A stretch of DNA of 64,000 bases from Microbacterium arabinogalactanolyticum (GTDB taxonomy: Bacteria; Actinomycetota; Actinomycetes; Actinomycetales; Microbacteriaceae), in assembly GCF_030268005.1 (NCBI RefSeq), contig NZ_BRZC01000003.1:124001-188000 (forward strand). The letters are read 5' to 3'. A program made the translations under genes and the position numbers. Position 1 is the first letter of the stretch; every line of letters begins with the position of its first letter. This document shows, piece by piece, positions 30,643 through 40,313 of the stretch. The notes below the pieces were generated by a model. The model searched no databases and was not told where the DNA came from. It saw only the letters and a program-made list of their open reading frames with translations.

Positions 30643-31536
30643 TCAGATCGAGTCGCGGCGGGCCTGGATCGCGGCTCCGGCGGTGCCGTCGGAGTACGAG
30701 GCGCCGATCATCGGGTTGCTCAGACCCAACAGGGAGGCGCCGACGACGAGGGAGGCGCGGCCGCCGCTGTCGAAGGTGACCGTTCCGGCGGGCAGGCCTC
30801 CGTAGGTCACGGCCGCCTTCGCCCCGGGCTGGCCGGACAGCGAGAGCGTGTAGCTCGCCAGCAGCTTGATGCCCAGGATGTTGAAGGCGTAGTTCGGCGT
30901 GATCCCGGTGAACGCCAGCGGCTTCGGGGCTGCAGGCGGCACGGGAGGAGGCGGGGTCGGGTCAGAGGGAGCGGGGTTGGTCGGCGTCGGCGGGCCGGGG
31001 TTCGCCGGGCCCGGGTCCGCGGGGCCCGGGTCGGTGGGCCCGGGGTCCGACGCGCCTGGTCCCGGTACGGAGGAACCGGGACCGGATGCCGGAGGCGCCC
31101 CGCCCGCGTCGACGGGCGCGTTCGCGGCACCGTCTGCGGGGGCATCCGGATCCGTCGCGGTGCTCGGATCTGTGGACGCGCCCGCGTCGCCGGCATCCAC
31201 CGGCCCGTCGGGCTCGTCGTCCGCCGCGGAGGGAACGCCTCGCTCGGCGAGCAGGGAGGTCGCGCCGTGCCGGCTTGCCGAAGCATCCGCGGTGACACCC
31301 GCCCCGACACCGGAGGTGAGGATGCCGACGGTCGTGGCCGCCAGGCCGATCACGGCGATGAACGCGAAACCGGCGATCAGCAGGCCGCGGTGCACCACGG
31401 CGCCCTCCTGCGGCGCGTGCGCGATCGGGGTGGCGGCGGGGAGACCCGCTGGCGCGGCGGCACGCGCATCGCGGCGCAGCGGATGGGCGGCACGGGCCCA
31501 CAGCTCGGCCGTCGCCTCACCCCAGTCGTCCGTCAT
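30643..31536 (-). CDS. Pro-rich membrane-anchored protein of unknown function
   Basis: About 297 residues from ATG 31536, which has AGGGGG 9 bases upstream (an in-frame ATG at 31587 is less likely). It has a cytoplasmic N-terminus, one membrane helix (about 50-75), and a long outer linker with P-G-P-x-D/N repeats (about 145-195), likely spanning the cell wall. A C-terminal domain of about 90 residues has alternating hydrophobic beta-like pattern. I recognise no family. An envelope role is inferred from topology alone. Confidence 0.72.
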   Translation of the reverse strand: MTDDWGEATAELWARAAHPLRRDARAAAPAGLPAATPIAHAPQEGAVVHRGLLIAGFAFIAVIGLAATTVGILTSGVGAGVTADASASRHGATSLLAERGVPSAADDEPDGPVDAGDAGASTDPSTATDPDAPADGAANAPVDAGGAPPASGPGSSVPGPGASDPGPTDPGPADPGPANPGPPTPTNPAPSDPTPPPPVPPAAPKPLAFTGITPNYAFNILGIKLLASYTLSLSGQPGAKAAVTYGGLPAGTVTFDSGGRASLVVGASLLGLSNPMIGASYSDGTAGAAIQARRDSI

Positions 31537-31616
31537 CACACACACCCCCTGACCACTCCGGTCGACCTCCAGTATGCCTGCTGGCATCCTGGGATCACAG
31601 GACAGAAGGGGGCGCC

Positions 31617-32639
31617 GTGCCCGGGAACCGTCTCGATGAGCGGGAGCTCATCGCACCCGTCGTGCTCACCCGTGCCGACGGGACGCTGAACCGGGATGCC
31701 GTGGGCTGGGCGCGCTCGCCGCTCGTGGACACCTCGGGGATCGCGCGGGACGGGCTCCGCTTCGCGGGCCGCAACAAGCGCTGGGAGTACTGGGGGACCA
31801 CCACTCCGACGCACGTGATCGGCATGACGGTGTCGTCCATCGACTACGCCGCGGTGCACGAGGTGTGGGTGCTGGATCGGGCCACCGAGCGCGCCTGGCA
31901 CCGCTCCGTCACCGCCATCCCGGCGCGCGGAGTGACCCTTCCGCCGAGCGCCGAGCAGGGGCCGAGCCGCGCCCGCGCGAAGGACCTCGCGATCGAAATC
32001 GACGAGCTTCCGGAGGGCACCCGGCTGCGCGCCCGCATCCCCGGCGCCGAGATCGACGTCGTCGCGCGGCTGCCCGAGGACCACGAGCGCCTGGCCGTGG
32101 TGGTGCCGTGGAGCCGCACCCGGTTCCAGTACACGCTCAAGGACGTCGCCCGGCCGGCATCCGGAACCCTCACCCTCGACGGCGTTGTGCACGTGCTCCC
32201 TGAGGGCGACTCCTGGGCCGTGCTCGACCACGGCCGCGGCCGCTGGCCCTACGACATCCGTTGGAACTGGGGTGCCGGCTCCGGCAGGTCCGGTGGCCGC
32301 GTGATCGGCATCCAGGTCGGCGCGAAGTGGACCGACGGCACCGGCTCGACGGAGAACGCGTTCCTCGTCGACGGACGCCTGCACAAGATCAGCGTGGAGC
32401 TCGACTGGCAGTACGACATCGCCGACTGGCGGCGCCCCTGGCGGATCAGCGGCGGTGGACTGGATGCCGTGTTCACGCCCGTCTACGACAAGCAGACGCG
32501 CACCAACCTCGGCATCCTCTCCTCCTCCACCGACCAGTGCTTCGGCGACTGGTCGGGCACCTTCCGCACCGACGACGGCGAGGTCATCGCATTCGAGGGG
32601 ATCTTCGGCTGGGCAGAAGAGGTGCACAACCGCTGGTGA
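31617..32639 (+). CDS. DUF2804 domain protein
   Basis: A 340-residue protein matching DUF2804 over its whole length: the early NKRWEYWG motif, WSRTRFQYTLKD, WAVLDHGRGRWPY, NWGAGSG and LGWxxG-like segments. The structure-related fold is a two-domain lipocalin-like barrel as in AttH/hydroxyneurosporene-synthase-like proteins. No activity is established. GTG at 31617 follows AGGGGG at 7 bases. Confidence 0.85.
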   Translation: MPGNRLDERELIAPVVLTRADGTLNRDAVGWARSPLVDTSGIARDGLRFAGRNKRWEYWGTTTPTHVIGMTVSSIDYAAVHEVWVLDRATERAWHRSVTAIPARGVTLPPSAEQGPSRARAKDLAIEIDELPEGTRLRARIPGAEIDVVARLPEDHERLAVVVPWSRTRFQYTLKDVARPASGTLTLDGVVHVLPEGDSWAVLDHGRGRWPYDIRWNWGAGSGRSGGRVIGIQVGAKWTDGTGSTENAFLVDGRLHKISVELDWQYDIADWRRPWRISGGGLDAVFTPVYDKQTRTNLGILSSSTDQCFGDWSGTFRTDDGEVIAFEGIFGWAEEVHNRW

Positions 32640-32648
32640 GCGGGCGCC

Positions 32649-33389
32649 TCAGACCGTGGCCGGCTCCGCCTCGGACTCGACCACGGATGCCGCGCGCTTC
32701 CGCGCGACCCACACCACGCCCGCACCCACCGCGATGATCGCGACGGCGATCCCGACGATGTAGCCCGCCACGCCCAGGTAGCCGCCCGGGGTGATGTGCG
32801 GGTTCAGGAACGGGTAGGGGTACCAGTAGGGCTCGCCTGTGGCGGGCGCGATGATGAGGTTCGCGCGCACCAGCGTGTAGATCGCCCAGACGATCGGGAA
32901 CGCCGCGATGGCGCCGATCGTGCCCCAGGACAGCATCCGGCGCTTCGGGGCGAACAGCACGTCGACCAGCAGGAACAGCGGGATGACCACGTGCAGCACC
33001 TCGTTCGACCAGCCCAGGGTCGAGCCCTGCGGAAGCGGGATGCCCCGCAGCAGCACGTTGTAGACGATGCCGGTGACGATCATGTACGTCGCCACGCAGG
33101 CGAGGGTCACGGCCAGCCAGCGCGGCTCCTGCGCGGCGTCGCGGCCCTTCGTCCAGGCCCAGATCGCGGCGATCGCGAGGATCACCGCAGCCCCCAGGTT
33201 CGAGAGGATCGTGAAGAAGCTGAAGAAGTTCGCCGCGACGGTCGGCAGGTGCCCGCCCCACTCGGTCTTCGCGTGCGCGGCGATGCTCAGCGTCAGCGCG
33301 AGCTGTCCGATGATCGCGGCGAAACCCAGGGCGGATGCCGCGATGCGGGCCCACGGCCACCAGGTCGTCACTGCTCCTGCGGTGCGCAT
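32649..33389 (-). CDS. Pr6Pr family membrane protein
   Basis: A 246-residue protein with six predicted helices and the family marks FTILSN, VYNVLLRG and GWSNEVLHVVIPLF. Known only as a family of six-helix proteins distantly like FAR-17a/AIG1; function unknown. It ends 9 bp from the stop of the convergent DUF2804 gene. Confidence 0.82.
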   Translation of the reverse strand: MRTAGAVTTWWPWARIAASALGFAAIIGQLALTLSIAAHAKTEWGGHLPTVAANFFSFFTILSNLGAAVILAIAAIWAWTKGRDAAQEPRWLAVTLACVATYMIVTGIVYNVLLRGIPLPQGSTLGWSNEVLHVVIPLFLLVDVLFAPKRRMLSWGTIGAIAAFPIVWAIYTLVRANLIIAPATGEPYWYPYPFLNPHITPGGYLGVAGYIVGIAVAIIAVGAGVVWVARKRAASVVESEAEPATV

Positions 33390-33452
33390 TGTTCCTCCGA
33401 CGCTCTCGGTCCCCCGACGCTCACTGTAGCGACGGGGAGCGGAACCACGGGG

Positions 33453-34394
33453 TCATTCGCGCACGCGCCGCCGCCACCTCATGCGCGTCACGAGCACGCC
33501 GAGCAGGCACAGCGCGCCGCCGAGCAGCATGAGCGGCGTCGGCACCTCGCCGAGGATCAGCCAGGACAGCAGGATCGCGATCGCGGGTACGACGTACGTG
33601 GTGGCGGAGGTCTGCCCGGCGGTGCTGCGCTGCAGCACGTACGCCCAGGTGGTGAAGGCGACCGCGGTGGGGAAGATGCCGAGGTAGACGACCCACAGCG
33701 TGGCGTCGAGCGGCGCGGTCTGCACGGCCTGGATCACGCCCCAGGTCCACGGCAGTAGCGCGATCGTGCCCGCGGCGGCACCGAAGAAGGTGAGCGTGGT
33801 CGAGTCCGCCCCCGCGCTGAGCAGATGCTTCTGCAGCAGGGTGCATCCGGCGTACATGACGGCGGCGAGCAGGGCCAGCAGCAGTCCGGTGACGTCGAGC
33901 CCGGCATCCGTGTGCGAGGTCATGCCGATCAGCACCACACCCAGGAATGCGAGCGGGGCCCCGATGATCAGCGGCGTCGGGAAGCCCTCGCGCAGGAACA
34001 GTCCGCTGAACACCACCACCATGAGCGGGGCGAGGTTCACGACCATCGCCGCGGTGCCCGCGTCGAGCGTGCGCTCCGCGGCGTTCAGCGCCAGGTTGTA
34101 CACGCAGAACCAGCCGACGCCCCAGACCACCACGAGCGGAAGCTGCCTGCGGGCGGGGACGCGGATGCCGCGTCGCAGCGCGATCACGCCGAGCGCGAGC
34201 GTGCCGACGGCCATCCGCAGCAGGGCGAGCGCGCCGGGGTCGTAGTGCGGCCCTGCGCCGCGGATCCCGATGAACGCCGACGCCCACAACACGACCGTGA
34301 CCAGCGCAGCGAGCAGGACGAGCGGCCCGTTCGGGCGCGCGGCCTTCGCGGGAGCTGCGGTCTCGTCGAGCGCGGGGTCCGGTGATGATGGCAT
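33453..34394 (-). CDS. EamA/DMT family transporter
   Basis: A 313-residue protein with ten predicted helices in two EamA repeats. The first starts at VLWASAFIGIRGAGPHYDP and the second at LLALLAAVMYAGCTLL, the layout of drug/metabolite exporters (RhaT/YdcZ-like). Substrate unknown. It is separated from Pr6Pr by 63 bp and from purA by a divergent intergenic region. Confidence 0.88.
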   Translation of the reverse strand: MPSSPDPALDETAAPAKAARPNGPLVLLAALVTVVLWASAFIGIRGAGPHYDPGALALLRMAVGTLALGVIALRRGIRVPARRQLPLVVVWGVGWFCVYNLALNAAERTLDAGTAAMVVNLAPLMVVVFSGLFLREGFPTPLIIGAPLAFLGVVLIGMTSHTDAGLDVTGLLLALLAAVMYAGCTLLQKHLLSAGADSTTLTFFGAAAGTIALLPWTWGVIQAVQTAPLDATLWVVYLGIFPTAVAFTTWAYVLQRSTAGQTSATTYVVPAIAILLSWLILGEVPTPLMLLGGALCLLGVLVTRMRWRRRVRE

Positions 34395-34570
34395 CCTCCG
34401 ATCGTCCCAGGTGCCGCCGACATCGGTCGACCGCGTCGACAGCCATCCGGCATCCGATTCCCGCCAAGGGGCTGTCGCAGGCCCTCCGGTAGGATGGACA
34501 CGCCCGTTCGGGCCAGCTCATCTGCCGGTGCAAACCCGGCGAACAGCGTGCAGTACCAGGGGGTACACCC
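34395..34570 (+). promoter_or_regulatory. purA upstream region and leader
   Basis: TAGGAT at 34490-34495 is a good -10, which would give a leader of about 70 nt. The leader can form short hairpins: GCCCG-TT-CGGGC, GCCGG with CCGGC, and GTAC-N6-GTAC near the AGGGGG ribosome binding site. No known purine riboswitch pattern is recognised. Confidence 0.45.
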
Positions 34571-35857
34571 ATGCCAGGAATCGTTATCGTCGGCGTCCAG
34601 TGGGGCGATGAGGGCAAGGGCAAGGCGACAGACCTGCTCGGCGAGCGCACCGACTGGGTCGTCAAGTTCAACGGCGGCAACAACGCCGGGCACACCGTCG
34701 TCGTCGGCGACGAGAAGTACGCCCTGCACCTGCTGCCCTCCGGCATCCTGACCCCCGGCGTGACGCCGGTGATCGGCAACGGCGTGGTCGTCGACTTGGA
34801 GGTGCTGTTCCAGGAGCTCGAGGCGCTCTCCGCCCGAGGCGTCGACGTCTCCAAGCTCAAGGTCAGCGCCAACGCGCACATCATCACGCAGTACCACCGC
34901 ACGCTCGACAAGGTCACCGAGCGCTTCCTCGGCAAGCGCAACATCGGCACCACCGGCCGCGGCATCGGCCCGGCCTACGCCGACAAGATCAACCGCGTCG
35001 GCATCCGCGTGCAGGACCTGTTCGACGAGAACATCCTGCGGCAGAAGGTGGAGGGCGCGCTCGACCAGAAGAACCACCTGCTGGTGAAGATCTTCAACCG
35101 CCGCGCGATCACGTGCGACGAGATCGTCGACGAGCTGCTCACCTATGCCGACCGGCTGCGCCCGATGGTCGCCGACACCGGTCACCTGGTCGCCGAGGCG
35201 CTCGACCGCGGCGAGGTCGTCGTGTTCGAGGGCGGTCAGGCCACCATGCTCGACGTCGACCACGGCACCTACCCGTTCGTCACCTCGTCCACCGCGACCT
35301 CCGCGGGTGCGGCGGCCGGCTCCGGTGTGGGCCCGAACCGCCTGGACCGCATCGTCGGCATCGTGAAGGCGTACACGACCCGCGTCGGCTCGGGGCCGTT
35401 CCCGACCGAGCTGCTCGACGAGATGGGCGAGTGGCTGCGCAAGACCGGCTTCGAGTACGGCACCACCACGGGTCGCCTGCGCCGCACCGGCTGGTACGAC
35501 GCACCGATCACCCGCTACGCCACGCGCGTGAACGGCATCACCGACCTGGTGCTCACCAAGCTCGACGTGCTGACCGGCCTGGAGCAGATCCCCGTGTGCG
35601 TCGCCTACGACGTCGACGGCGTGCGCTTCGACGACGTGCCGGTCAACCAGACCGACTTCCACCACGCCAAGCCGATCTACGAGTACTTCCCGGGCTGGAG
35701 CGAGGACATCTCGAAGGCGCGCTCCTTCGAGGACCTGCCGCAGACCGCCCAGGACTACGTGCTGGCGCTGGAGAAGATGAGCAACACGCGCATCTCGGTG
35801 ATCGGCGTCGGTCCCGAGCGCGAGCAGGTCATCGTGCGTCACGACCTCGTCGACTGA
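34571..35857 (+). CDS. purA: Adenylosuccinate synthetase
   Basis: A 428-residue GTP-dependent enzyme joining IMP and aspartate to adenylosuccinate in AMP synthesis. It shows [11 protein letters not shown] (residues 8-18, P-loop-like GTP site), [11 protein letters not shown] with the catalytic His, [14 protein letters not shown], and the GTTTGRxRRxGW segment. The length is standard. ATG at 34571 is preceded by AGGGGG at 8 bases. Confidence 0.98.
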   Translation: MPGIVIVGVQWGDEGKGKATDLLGERTDWVVKFNGGNNAGHTVVVGDEKYALHLLPSGILTPGVTPVIGNGVVVDLEVLFQELEALSARGVDVSKLKVSANAHIITQYHRTLDKVTERFLGKRNIGTTGRGIGPAYADKINRVGIRVQDLFDENILRQKVEGALDQKNHLLVKIFNRRAITCDEIVDELLTYADRLRPMVADTGHLVAEALDRGEVVVFEGGQATMLDVDHGTYPFVTSSTATSAGAAAGSGVGPNRLDRIVGIVKAYTTRVGSGPFPTELLDEMGEWLRKTGFEYGTTTGRLRRTGWYDAPITRYATRVNGITDLVLTKLDVLTGLEQIPVCVAYDVDGVRFDDVPVNQTDFHHAKPIYEYFPGWSEDISKARSFEDLPQTAQDYVLALEKMSNTRISVIGVGPEREQVIVRHDLVD

Positions 35858-35864
35858 CGCGCGC

Positions 35865-35885
35865 CGCCGGAGCGCGTTTCCGGCG
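35865..35885 (+). terminator. Possible purA terminator
   Basis: CGCCGGA (35865-35871) pairs with TCCGGCG (35879-35885) around a 7-base loop, beginning 7 bp after the purA stop. There is no T-tract. Confidence 0.4.
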
Positions 35886-35992
35886 CGAGTGAGCCGGTTC
35901 CCGTCGAGCGCACCGGTTGCCGGCGTCGGCAGGTGGTCCATCCGTCGCGAAGCGGTGCACTCGAGAAGCAGCTCGACATCGGAGGAGTGGGC

Positions 35993-37093
35993 ATGACGCG
36001 GTTCTGGGTCGGCGGGTACGGCGACGACATGGACGGGGATGCCGAGGGCATCGGCTTCCTCTCCGTCGACGAGGGGCGTGGCGCGTCGACGCTCACCTAC
36101 CGCGGCACGGCGGCGCCGGTCTCGTCTCCGTCGTGGCTGGCGCAGCATCCCACCCTCGACGTCGTGTACGCGGCGCTGGAGGGCTCGGCCGCCGTCCAGG
36201 CCTTCGGGCGCAGCGGCGAGGCGACACTGCGCCCGCTCGGCCGCCCCGTCGACGCCGGCAAGTACGTCTGCCACCTCGCGGTCTCCCCCGACGGACGGAT
36301 GCTGATCGCCAGCTGCTATGGCGACGGACGCGTCATCCGCTACGGCCTCGGCGCTGACGGGAGCATCGTGCCAGCCGCGCCCGACAGGGCCGCGGCGCTG
36401 CGCGCGGCGCTGTTCGGCGAATCGGATGCCGAGGATGCCGGGGAGCCGGGCGCCGCATCCGATCCCTACCCCACACCGACCGGTGAGGAGCCCCGCGCCT
36501 CGCACGCGCACGCCGCCGTGTTCCTGCCCGACGGCCGCATCGCCACCACCGACCTCGGCTTCGACCTCGTGCGCATCTGGCGGTCCGCCGGCACCGGACT
36601 GGCTCTCGACCACGAGGTCGTGCTGCCCCGCGGCACCGGCCCGCGGCACATGGTCATGCACCCCAGCGGTCACCTGCACGTCGTGACGGAGTACTCCTGC
36701 GAGGTGTTCACCCTGGCATCCGCCCGGGACGGCAGCTGGGCGCTGGCATCGGCGACCACTGCCTCGCCGATCGCACAGGTCGGATTCGACACCCCCGCCG
36801 AGCTCGCCCTCTCCCGCGACGGGCACACGCTGTACACGGCGCTGCGCGGCAGCAACACGATCTCGGCGCTGCGGGTGCGCGGTTCCGGCGAGGCGGTCGA
36901 GCCCCTCGCGCTCGCCGACTCCGGCGTCGACTGGCCGCGCCACCACCTCGTGCACGAGGGCGTCCTGCTCGTCGCGGGTCAGCGCTCGGGCACGATCAGC
37001 GCGATCGACCTCGACGAGCGCACCGGGGCGCCGCGCGATGTGCGTCATACGACGTCCGCGCCCACGCCGACGGTGATCCTGCCCACGCGCTGA
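35993..37093 (+). CDS. Lactonase family beta-propeller (6-phosphogluconolactonase type)
   Basis: A 366-residue protein with recurring propeller-blade motifs (LAVSPDGRMLIAS, HAAVFLPDGRIATTDLG, GPRHMVMHPSGHLHVVTEYSCEV, LALSRDGHTLYTALRGSNTI), matching the seven-bladed YbhE/Pgl lactonase family. Members hydrolyse 6-phosphogluconolactone or related lactones, but many have no tested activity. ATG at 35993 follows GGAGGA at 6 bases. An acidic, alanine-rich insertion (about 135-160) between blades is not typical. Confidence 0.85.
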   Translation: MTRFWVGGYGDDMDGDAEGIGFLSVDEGRGASTLTYRGTAAPVSSPSWLAQHPTLDVVYAALEGSAAVQAFGRSGEATLRPLGRPVDAGKYVCHLAVSPDGRMLIASCYGDGRVIRYGLGADGSIVPAAPDRAAALRAALFGESDAEDAGEPGAASDPYPTPTGEEPRASHAHAAVFLPDGRIATTDLGFDLVRIWRSAGTGLALDHEVVLPRGTGPRHMVMHPSGHLHVVTEYSCEVFTLASARDGSWALASATTASPIAQVGFDTPAELALSRDGHTLYTALRGSNTISALRVRGSGEAVEPLALADSGVDWPRHHLVHEGVLLVAGQRSGTISAIDLDERTGAPRDVRHTTSAPTPTVILPTR

Positions 37094-37102
37094 GCGCAGC
37101 CG

Positions 37103-37164
37103 CGCAGTTCGGCACATCTCCGCAGACCTCCCTGCCGATCCATGCGAAGTTGTGCAGATCTGCG
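37103..37164. repeat. Palindromic element, GCACA/CCGCAG type
   Basis: Arms of 22 nt (37103-37124 and 37143-37164) match at 18 positions as inverted repeats around an 18-bp centre. Each arm matches the core GCAGTTCTGCACAACTCCGC of the element at 43674-43757 at nearly every position. It lies in the gap before the oxidoreductase gene. Confidence 0.7.
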
Positions 37165-37207
37165 AGGCGACGGCCCCACCGAGCGGATGCTGAGCAAGAC
37201 TGAAGCA

Positions 37208-38602
37208 ATGAGCGACGAATACGACCTCATCGTGCTGGGCGGCGGACCTGTCGGAGAGAACGTGGCCGATCGGGCCGTGCAGGGCGGGCTGACCGCCGTG
37301 ATCGTGGAGAGCGAGCTGGTCGGCGGTGAATGCTCGTACTGGGCGTGCATGCCGTCGAAGGCGCTGCTGCGCCCGATCCAGGCGCTGCGCGCGGCGCAGC
37401 ACGTCAAGGGCGTGAGCGGCGGAACGCTGAGCCTCGCCGACGTGCTCGCCCGCCGCGACTCCTTCACCTCGCACTGGAAGGACGACGGCCAGGTCGACTG
37501 GCTGAACGGCGCCGGCATCGACCTGGTGCGCGGCCACGGCCGCCTCACCGGCGAACGCGAGGTCACCGTCGGCGGCCGGGTGCTGCGCGCCAGGCAGGCC
37601 GTCGCGATCAGCACCGGCACGGATGCGACGATCCCCGGCATCCCCGGGCTCGCGGATGCGAAGCCGTGGACCAGCCGTGAGGCGACCAGCGCCGATCACG
37701 TGCCCGAGTCACTGGCGATCATCGGCGGAGGTGTCGTGGCGGCGGAGATGGCCACCGCGTACGCCGGACTCGGGGCATCCGTCACGCTGATCGCCCGCAG
37801 TGGCCTGCTCGGCGGCCTGGAGCCCTTCGCCGGCGAACGGGTCGCCGAGGGGTTGCGCGGCATGGGCGTGGATGTGCGGCTGAACACCGCCACCTGCGCC
37901 GTGCGCCGTGAGGGCGACCACGTGGTGGTCACGGTCGGCGACGGGGAGATCACGGCATCCGAGGTGCTCGTCGCGACCGGGCGCACGCCCCGCAGCGGCG
38001 ACATCGGCCTGGAGACGGTCGGCCTGGAGCCCGGCCGCTACATCGAGGTCGACGACACCCTGCGCGTGCCCGGCAGCGACTGGCTGTACGCGGTCGGCGA
38101 TGTGAACGGCCGGGTGCTGCTGACCCACCAGGGCAAGTACCAGGCGCGTGCCGCGGGCGACGTGATCGCGGCGCGTTCGCGCGGCGAAGTGGTCGCCGAT
38201 CAGCCCTGGGGGCGTCACGTCGCGACCGCCGACCACGCGGCCGTGCCGCAGGTGGTCTTCTCCGAGCCGGAGGTCGCCTCGGTCGGCGTGACGGCGGATG
38301 CCGCCCGCGCGGCCGGACACGAGATCGAGGTCATCGACTACGACCTGGGGTGGGTGGCCGGATCGAGCCTGCACGCGGACGGCTACCAGGGGCAGGCGCG
38401 CATGATCGTCGACACCGAGCGCGAGGTGCTGCTGGGCGTCACGTTCGTCGGCGCCGACGTCGCCGAGCTGCTCCAGGCCGCCACCATCGCCGTCACCGGC
38501 GAGGTGCCGATCAGCCGGCTCTGGCACGCGGTGCCGGCCTATCCGACCATGAACGAGGTGTGGCTGCGGCTGCTGGAGGCGTACGGCCGCCAGTCCGCCT
38601 GA
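37208..38602 (+). CDS. Class I pyridine nucleotide-disulfide oxidoreductase
   Basis: A 464-residue flavoprotein with FAD motif LIVLGGGPVGENVA (residues 6-19), redox-active disulfide ECSYWACMPSKAL (C-x4-C, about 40-52), NAD(P) motif AIIGGGVVAAEMATAYAGLG, and C-terminal dimerisation domain with HAVPAYPTMNEVW. The His-x4-Glu of lipoamide dehydrogenases reads H-A-V-P-A-Y-P-T-M-N-E, so the general base is present in mercuric-reductase-like form. The exact substrate (lipoamide, mycothione, quinone or other) is open. ATG 37208 has no clear ribosome binding site; ATG 37187 is an alternative. Confidence 0.88.
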   Translation: MSDEYDLIVLGGGPVGENVADRAVQGGLTAVIVESELVGGECSYWACMPSKALLRPIQALRAAQHVKGVSGGTLSLADVLARRDSFTSHWKDDGQVDWLNGAGIDLVRGHGRLTGEREVTVGGRVLRARQAVAISTGTDATIPGIPGLADAKPWTSREATSADHVPESLAIIGGGVVAAEMATAYAGLGASVTLIARSGLLGGLEPFAGERVAEGLRGMGVDVRLNTATCAVRREGDHVVVTVGDGEITASEVLVATGRTPRSGDIGLETVGLEPGRYIEVDDTLRVPGSDWLYAVGDVNGRVLLTHQGKYQARAAGDVIAARSRGEVVADQPWGRHVATADHAAVPQVVFSEPEVASVGVTADAARAAGHEIEVIDYDLGWVAGSSLHADGYQGQARMIVDTEREVLLGVTFVGADVAELLQAATIAVTGEVPISRLWHAVPAYPTMNEVWLRLLEAYGRQSA

Positions 38603-38703
38603 CTCCGGACGGCGCGGATGCCGGGAATCCGGGAAGTTCCCGCGACTCCTGCGCGTTGTCGGAGGTGTCGCCTACGCTCGAAAGGACGCCAGGAGGTACG
38701 CAC

Positions 38704-38784
38704 ATGAAGGCAGTACTCGAGGGAACCGTGATCGAAGGCAACCACTGCTTCCCCGCCACCGCGCTGCGGCGGGTCGGCCGGTAG
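38704..38784 (+). pseudogene. 26-codon DUF427-like remnant or micro-ORF
   Basis: ATG at 38704 follows a strong AGGAGG ribosome binding site (8 bases) and encodes 26 residues, MKAVLEGTVIEGNHCFPATA and then LRRVGR. The beginning resembles the N-terminus of DUF427 proteins (M-K-A-V-x-x-G-x-V-I ... E-G-N-x-Y-F-P-P), with the intervening residues missing and an early stop. I read it as an internally deleted relic whose translation signals survive. A functional micro-protein or leader peptide is also possible, because the ABC transporter genes start 10 bp later. Confidence 0.55.
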
Positions 38785-38794
38785 GCCGCGGCGG

Positions 38795-39613
38795 ATGATC
38801 GAGTTCACTTCGGTCTCGAAGCGCTTCCCCGACGGCACGCTGGCCGTCGAGGACTTCAGCCTCGTGCTGCCCTCCCGCAAGACGACCGTCTTCGTCGGGT
38901 CGTCCGGATGCGGCAAGACCACGCTGCTGCGCATGATCAACCGCATGGTCGACCCGACCTCGGGCACCATCGCGATCGACGGCGAGAGCGTGCTCGACCG
39001 CGACCCCGTGCGGCTGCGCCGCAGCATCGGGTACGTGATGCAGAACTCCGGGCTCATGCCGCACTTCACGGTGATCGACAACGTCTCCACCGTGCTGAGG
39101 CTGAACGGCGTGAGCCGCACCGAGGCGCACGGCCGAGCACGGGAGCTGCTGAGCACGGTGGGGCTGGATGCCTCACTCGCCGACCGCTATCCCAGCCAGC
39201 TCTCCGGAGGCCAGCAGCAGCGCGTGGGCGTCGCCCGCGGACTCGCGGCCGACCCCAACATCCTGCTGATGGACGAGCCGTTCGGCGCCGTCGACCCGAT
39301 CGTGCGCGCCGATCTGCAGCAGGAGCTCATCCGCCTTCAGGTCGAGCTCGACAAGACGGTCGTGTTCGTCACGCACGACATCGACGAGGCGTTCCTGCTC
39401 GGCGACCAGGTGGTCATCCTCGACAAGGGTGCACGGGTCGTGCAGGTCGGCAGCCCCAGCGAGATCATCGAGAATCCGGCGGATGACTTCGTCGAGGCGT
39501 TCATCGGCGCCGAGCGCGGCCGTCGCGCGCTCTCGCTCAAGCAGACCCCGCGCGGCACGGTCGTGGTGGACTCCGAGGGGCGCACCCAGGGCGTGCTCAA
39601 GGACGGGACCTGA
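38795..39613 (+). CDS. OpuC-type osmoprotectant ABC transporter ATPase
   Basis: A 272-residue ABC ATPase with Walker A GSSGCGKTT (about 35-43), Q-loop MQNSGLMPH, signature LSGGQQQRVGVARGLA, Walker B ILLMDEPFGAVDP and switch VTHDIDEAF. It matches the QAT (quaternary amine) uptake subfamily but lacks the two CBS domains that many OpuCA proteins carry at the C-terminus; only about 30 residues follow the ATPase core. It forms an operon with two permeases and a lipoprotein (38795-42005). Substrates of this class include glycine betaine, choline, carnitine and, in EgtU systems, ergothioneine. Confidence 0.9.
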   Translation: MIEFTSVSKRFPDGTLAVEDFSLVLPSRKTTVFVGSSGCGKTTLLRMINRMVDPTSGTIAIDGESVLDRDPVRLRRSIGYVMQNSGLMPHFTVIDNVSTVLRLNGVSRTEAHGRARELLSTVGLDASLADRYPSQLSGGQQQRVGVARGLAADPNILLMDEPFGAVDPIVRADLQQELIRLQVELDKTVVFVTHDIDEAFLLGDQVVILDKGARVVQVGSPSEIIENPADDFVEAFIGAERGRRALSLKQTPRGTVVVDSEGRTQGVLKDGT

Positions 39614-39614
39614 C

Positions 39615-40313
39615 GTGAACTGGGTCGGCGACAACCTGGATCTGATCCTCGGCCTCACGCTCGTGCATCTCAAGCAGAGCGCGACGCCGATCGTGCTGGG
39701 CCTGCTCCTTTCCGTCCCGCTGGGCTGGGTGGCCTGGCGCTACCGGCTGGTGCGCGGGCCGGTCATCGTGCTCACCGGCCTGCTGTACACGATCCCCTCC
39801 CTCGCACTGCTGATCCTCCTGCCGGCCGTCTTCGGGTACTCGGCCACCGACGAGCCCAACCTGATCATCGCCCTGACCATCTACGCGGTCGCGATCCTCG
39901 TGCGCGCGGTCGCCGACGGGCTCGACTCCGTCGACCCTGATGTGCGGCAGGCGGCCACGGCCATGGGCTACGCCGCCCCGCGCAGGTTCTTCACGGTCGA
40001 GCTGCCGCTCGCCGGCCCGGTGATCCTCGCGGGTCTGCGCGTGGCAGCGGTCAGCACGATCTCGCTGGCCACCGTCGGCATCCTGATCGGCGTCGAGAAC
40101 CTGGGCTACCTGTTCACCAACGGCCTGCAGCGGCGCATCATCGCCGAGGTGCTCGCCGGCGTGGTCGCGGTGGTCGTGATCGCCCTGGTCATCGACGTGC
40201 TGCTGGTGCTCCTGGGCCGGATGCTCATGCCGTGGACGCGGGCGACGTCGGCGGGCGGGGGCGCCCTCAGCCCGTCGAAGGCCCGGCGCGCAGTGGTGAG
40301 GTCGGCCGCATGA
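39615..40313 (+). CDS. OpuC-type ABC transporter permease
   Basis: A 232-residue permease with six predicted helices and the EAA-like loop QAATAMGYAAPRRFFTVELPLAGP, typical of OpuCB/OpuCD. GTG at 39615, one base after the ATPase stop, is the only sensible start. Its last 4 bp overlap the next permease. It imports with the partner permease at 40310. Confidence 0.9.
   Translation: MNWVGDNLDLILGLTLVHLKQSATPIVLGLLLSVPLGWVAWRYRLVRGPVIVLTGLLYTIPSLALLILLPAVFGYSATDEPNLIIALTIYAVAILVRAVADGLDSVDPDVRQAATAMGYAAPRRFFTVELPLAGPVILAGLRVAAVSTISLATVGILIGVENLGYLFTNGLQRRIIAEVLAGVVAVVVIALVIDVLLVLLGRMLMPWTRATSAGGGALSPSKARRAVVRSAA

Noticed and set aside
38622..38642. Terminator after the disulfide oxidoreductase
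   Set aside because: Only a 6-bp stem CGGGAA/TTCCCG with a 9-base loop; too weak to call.
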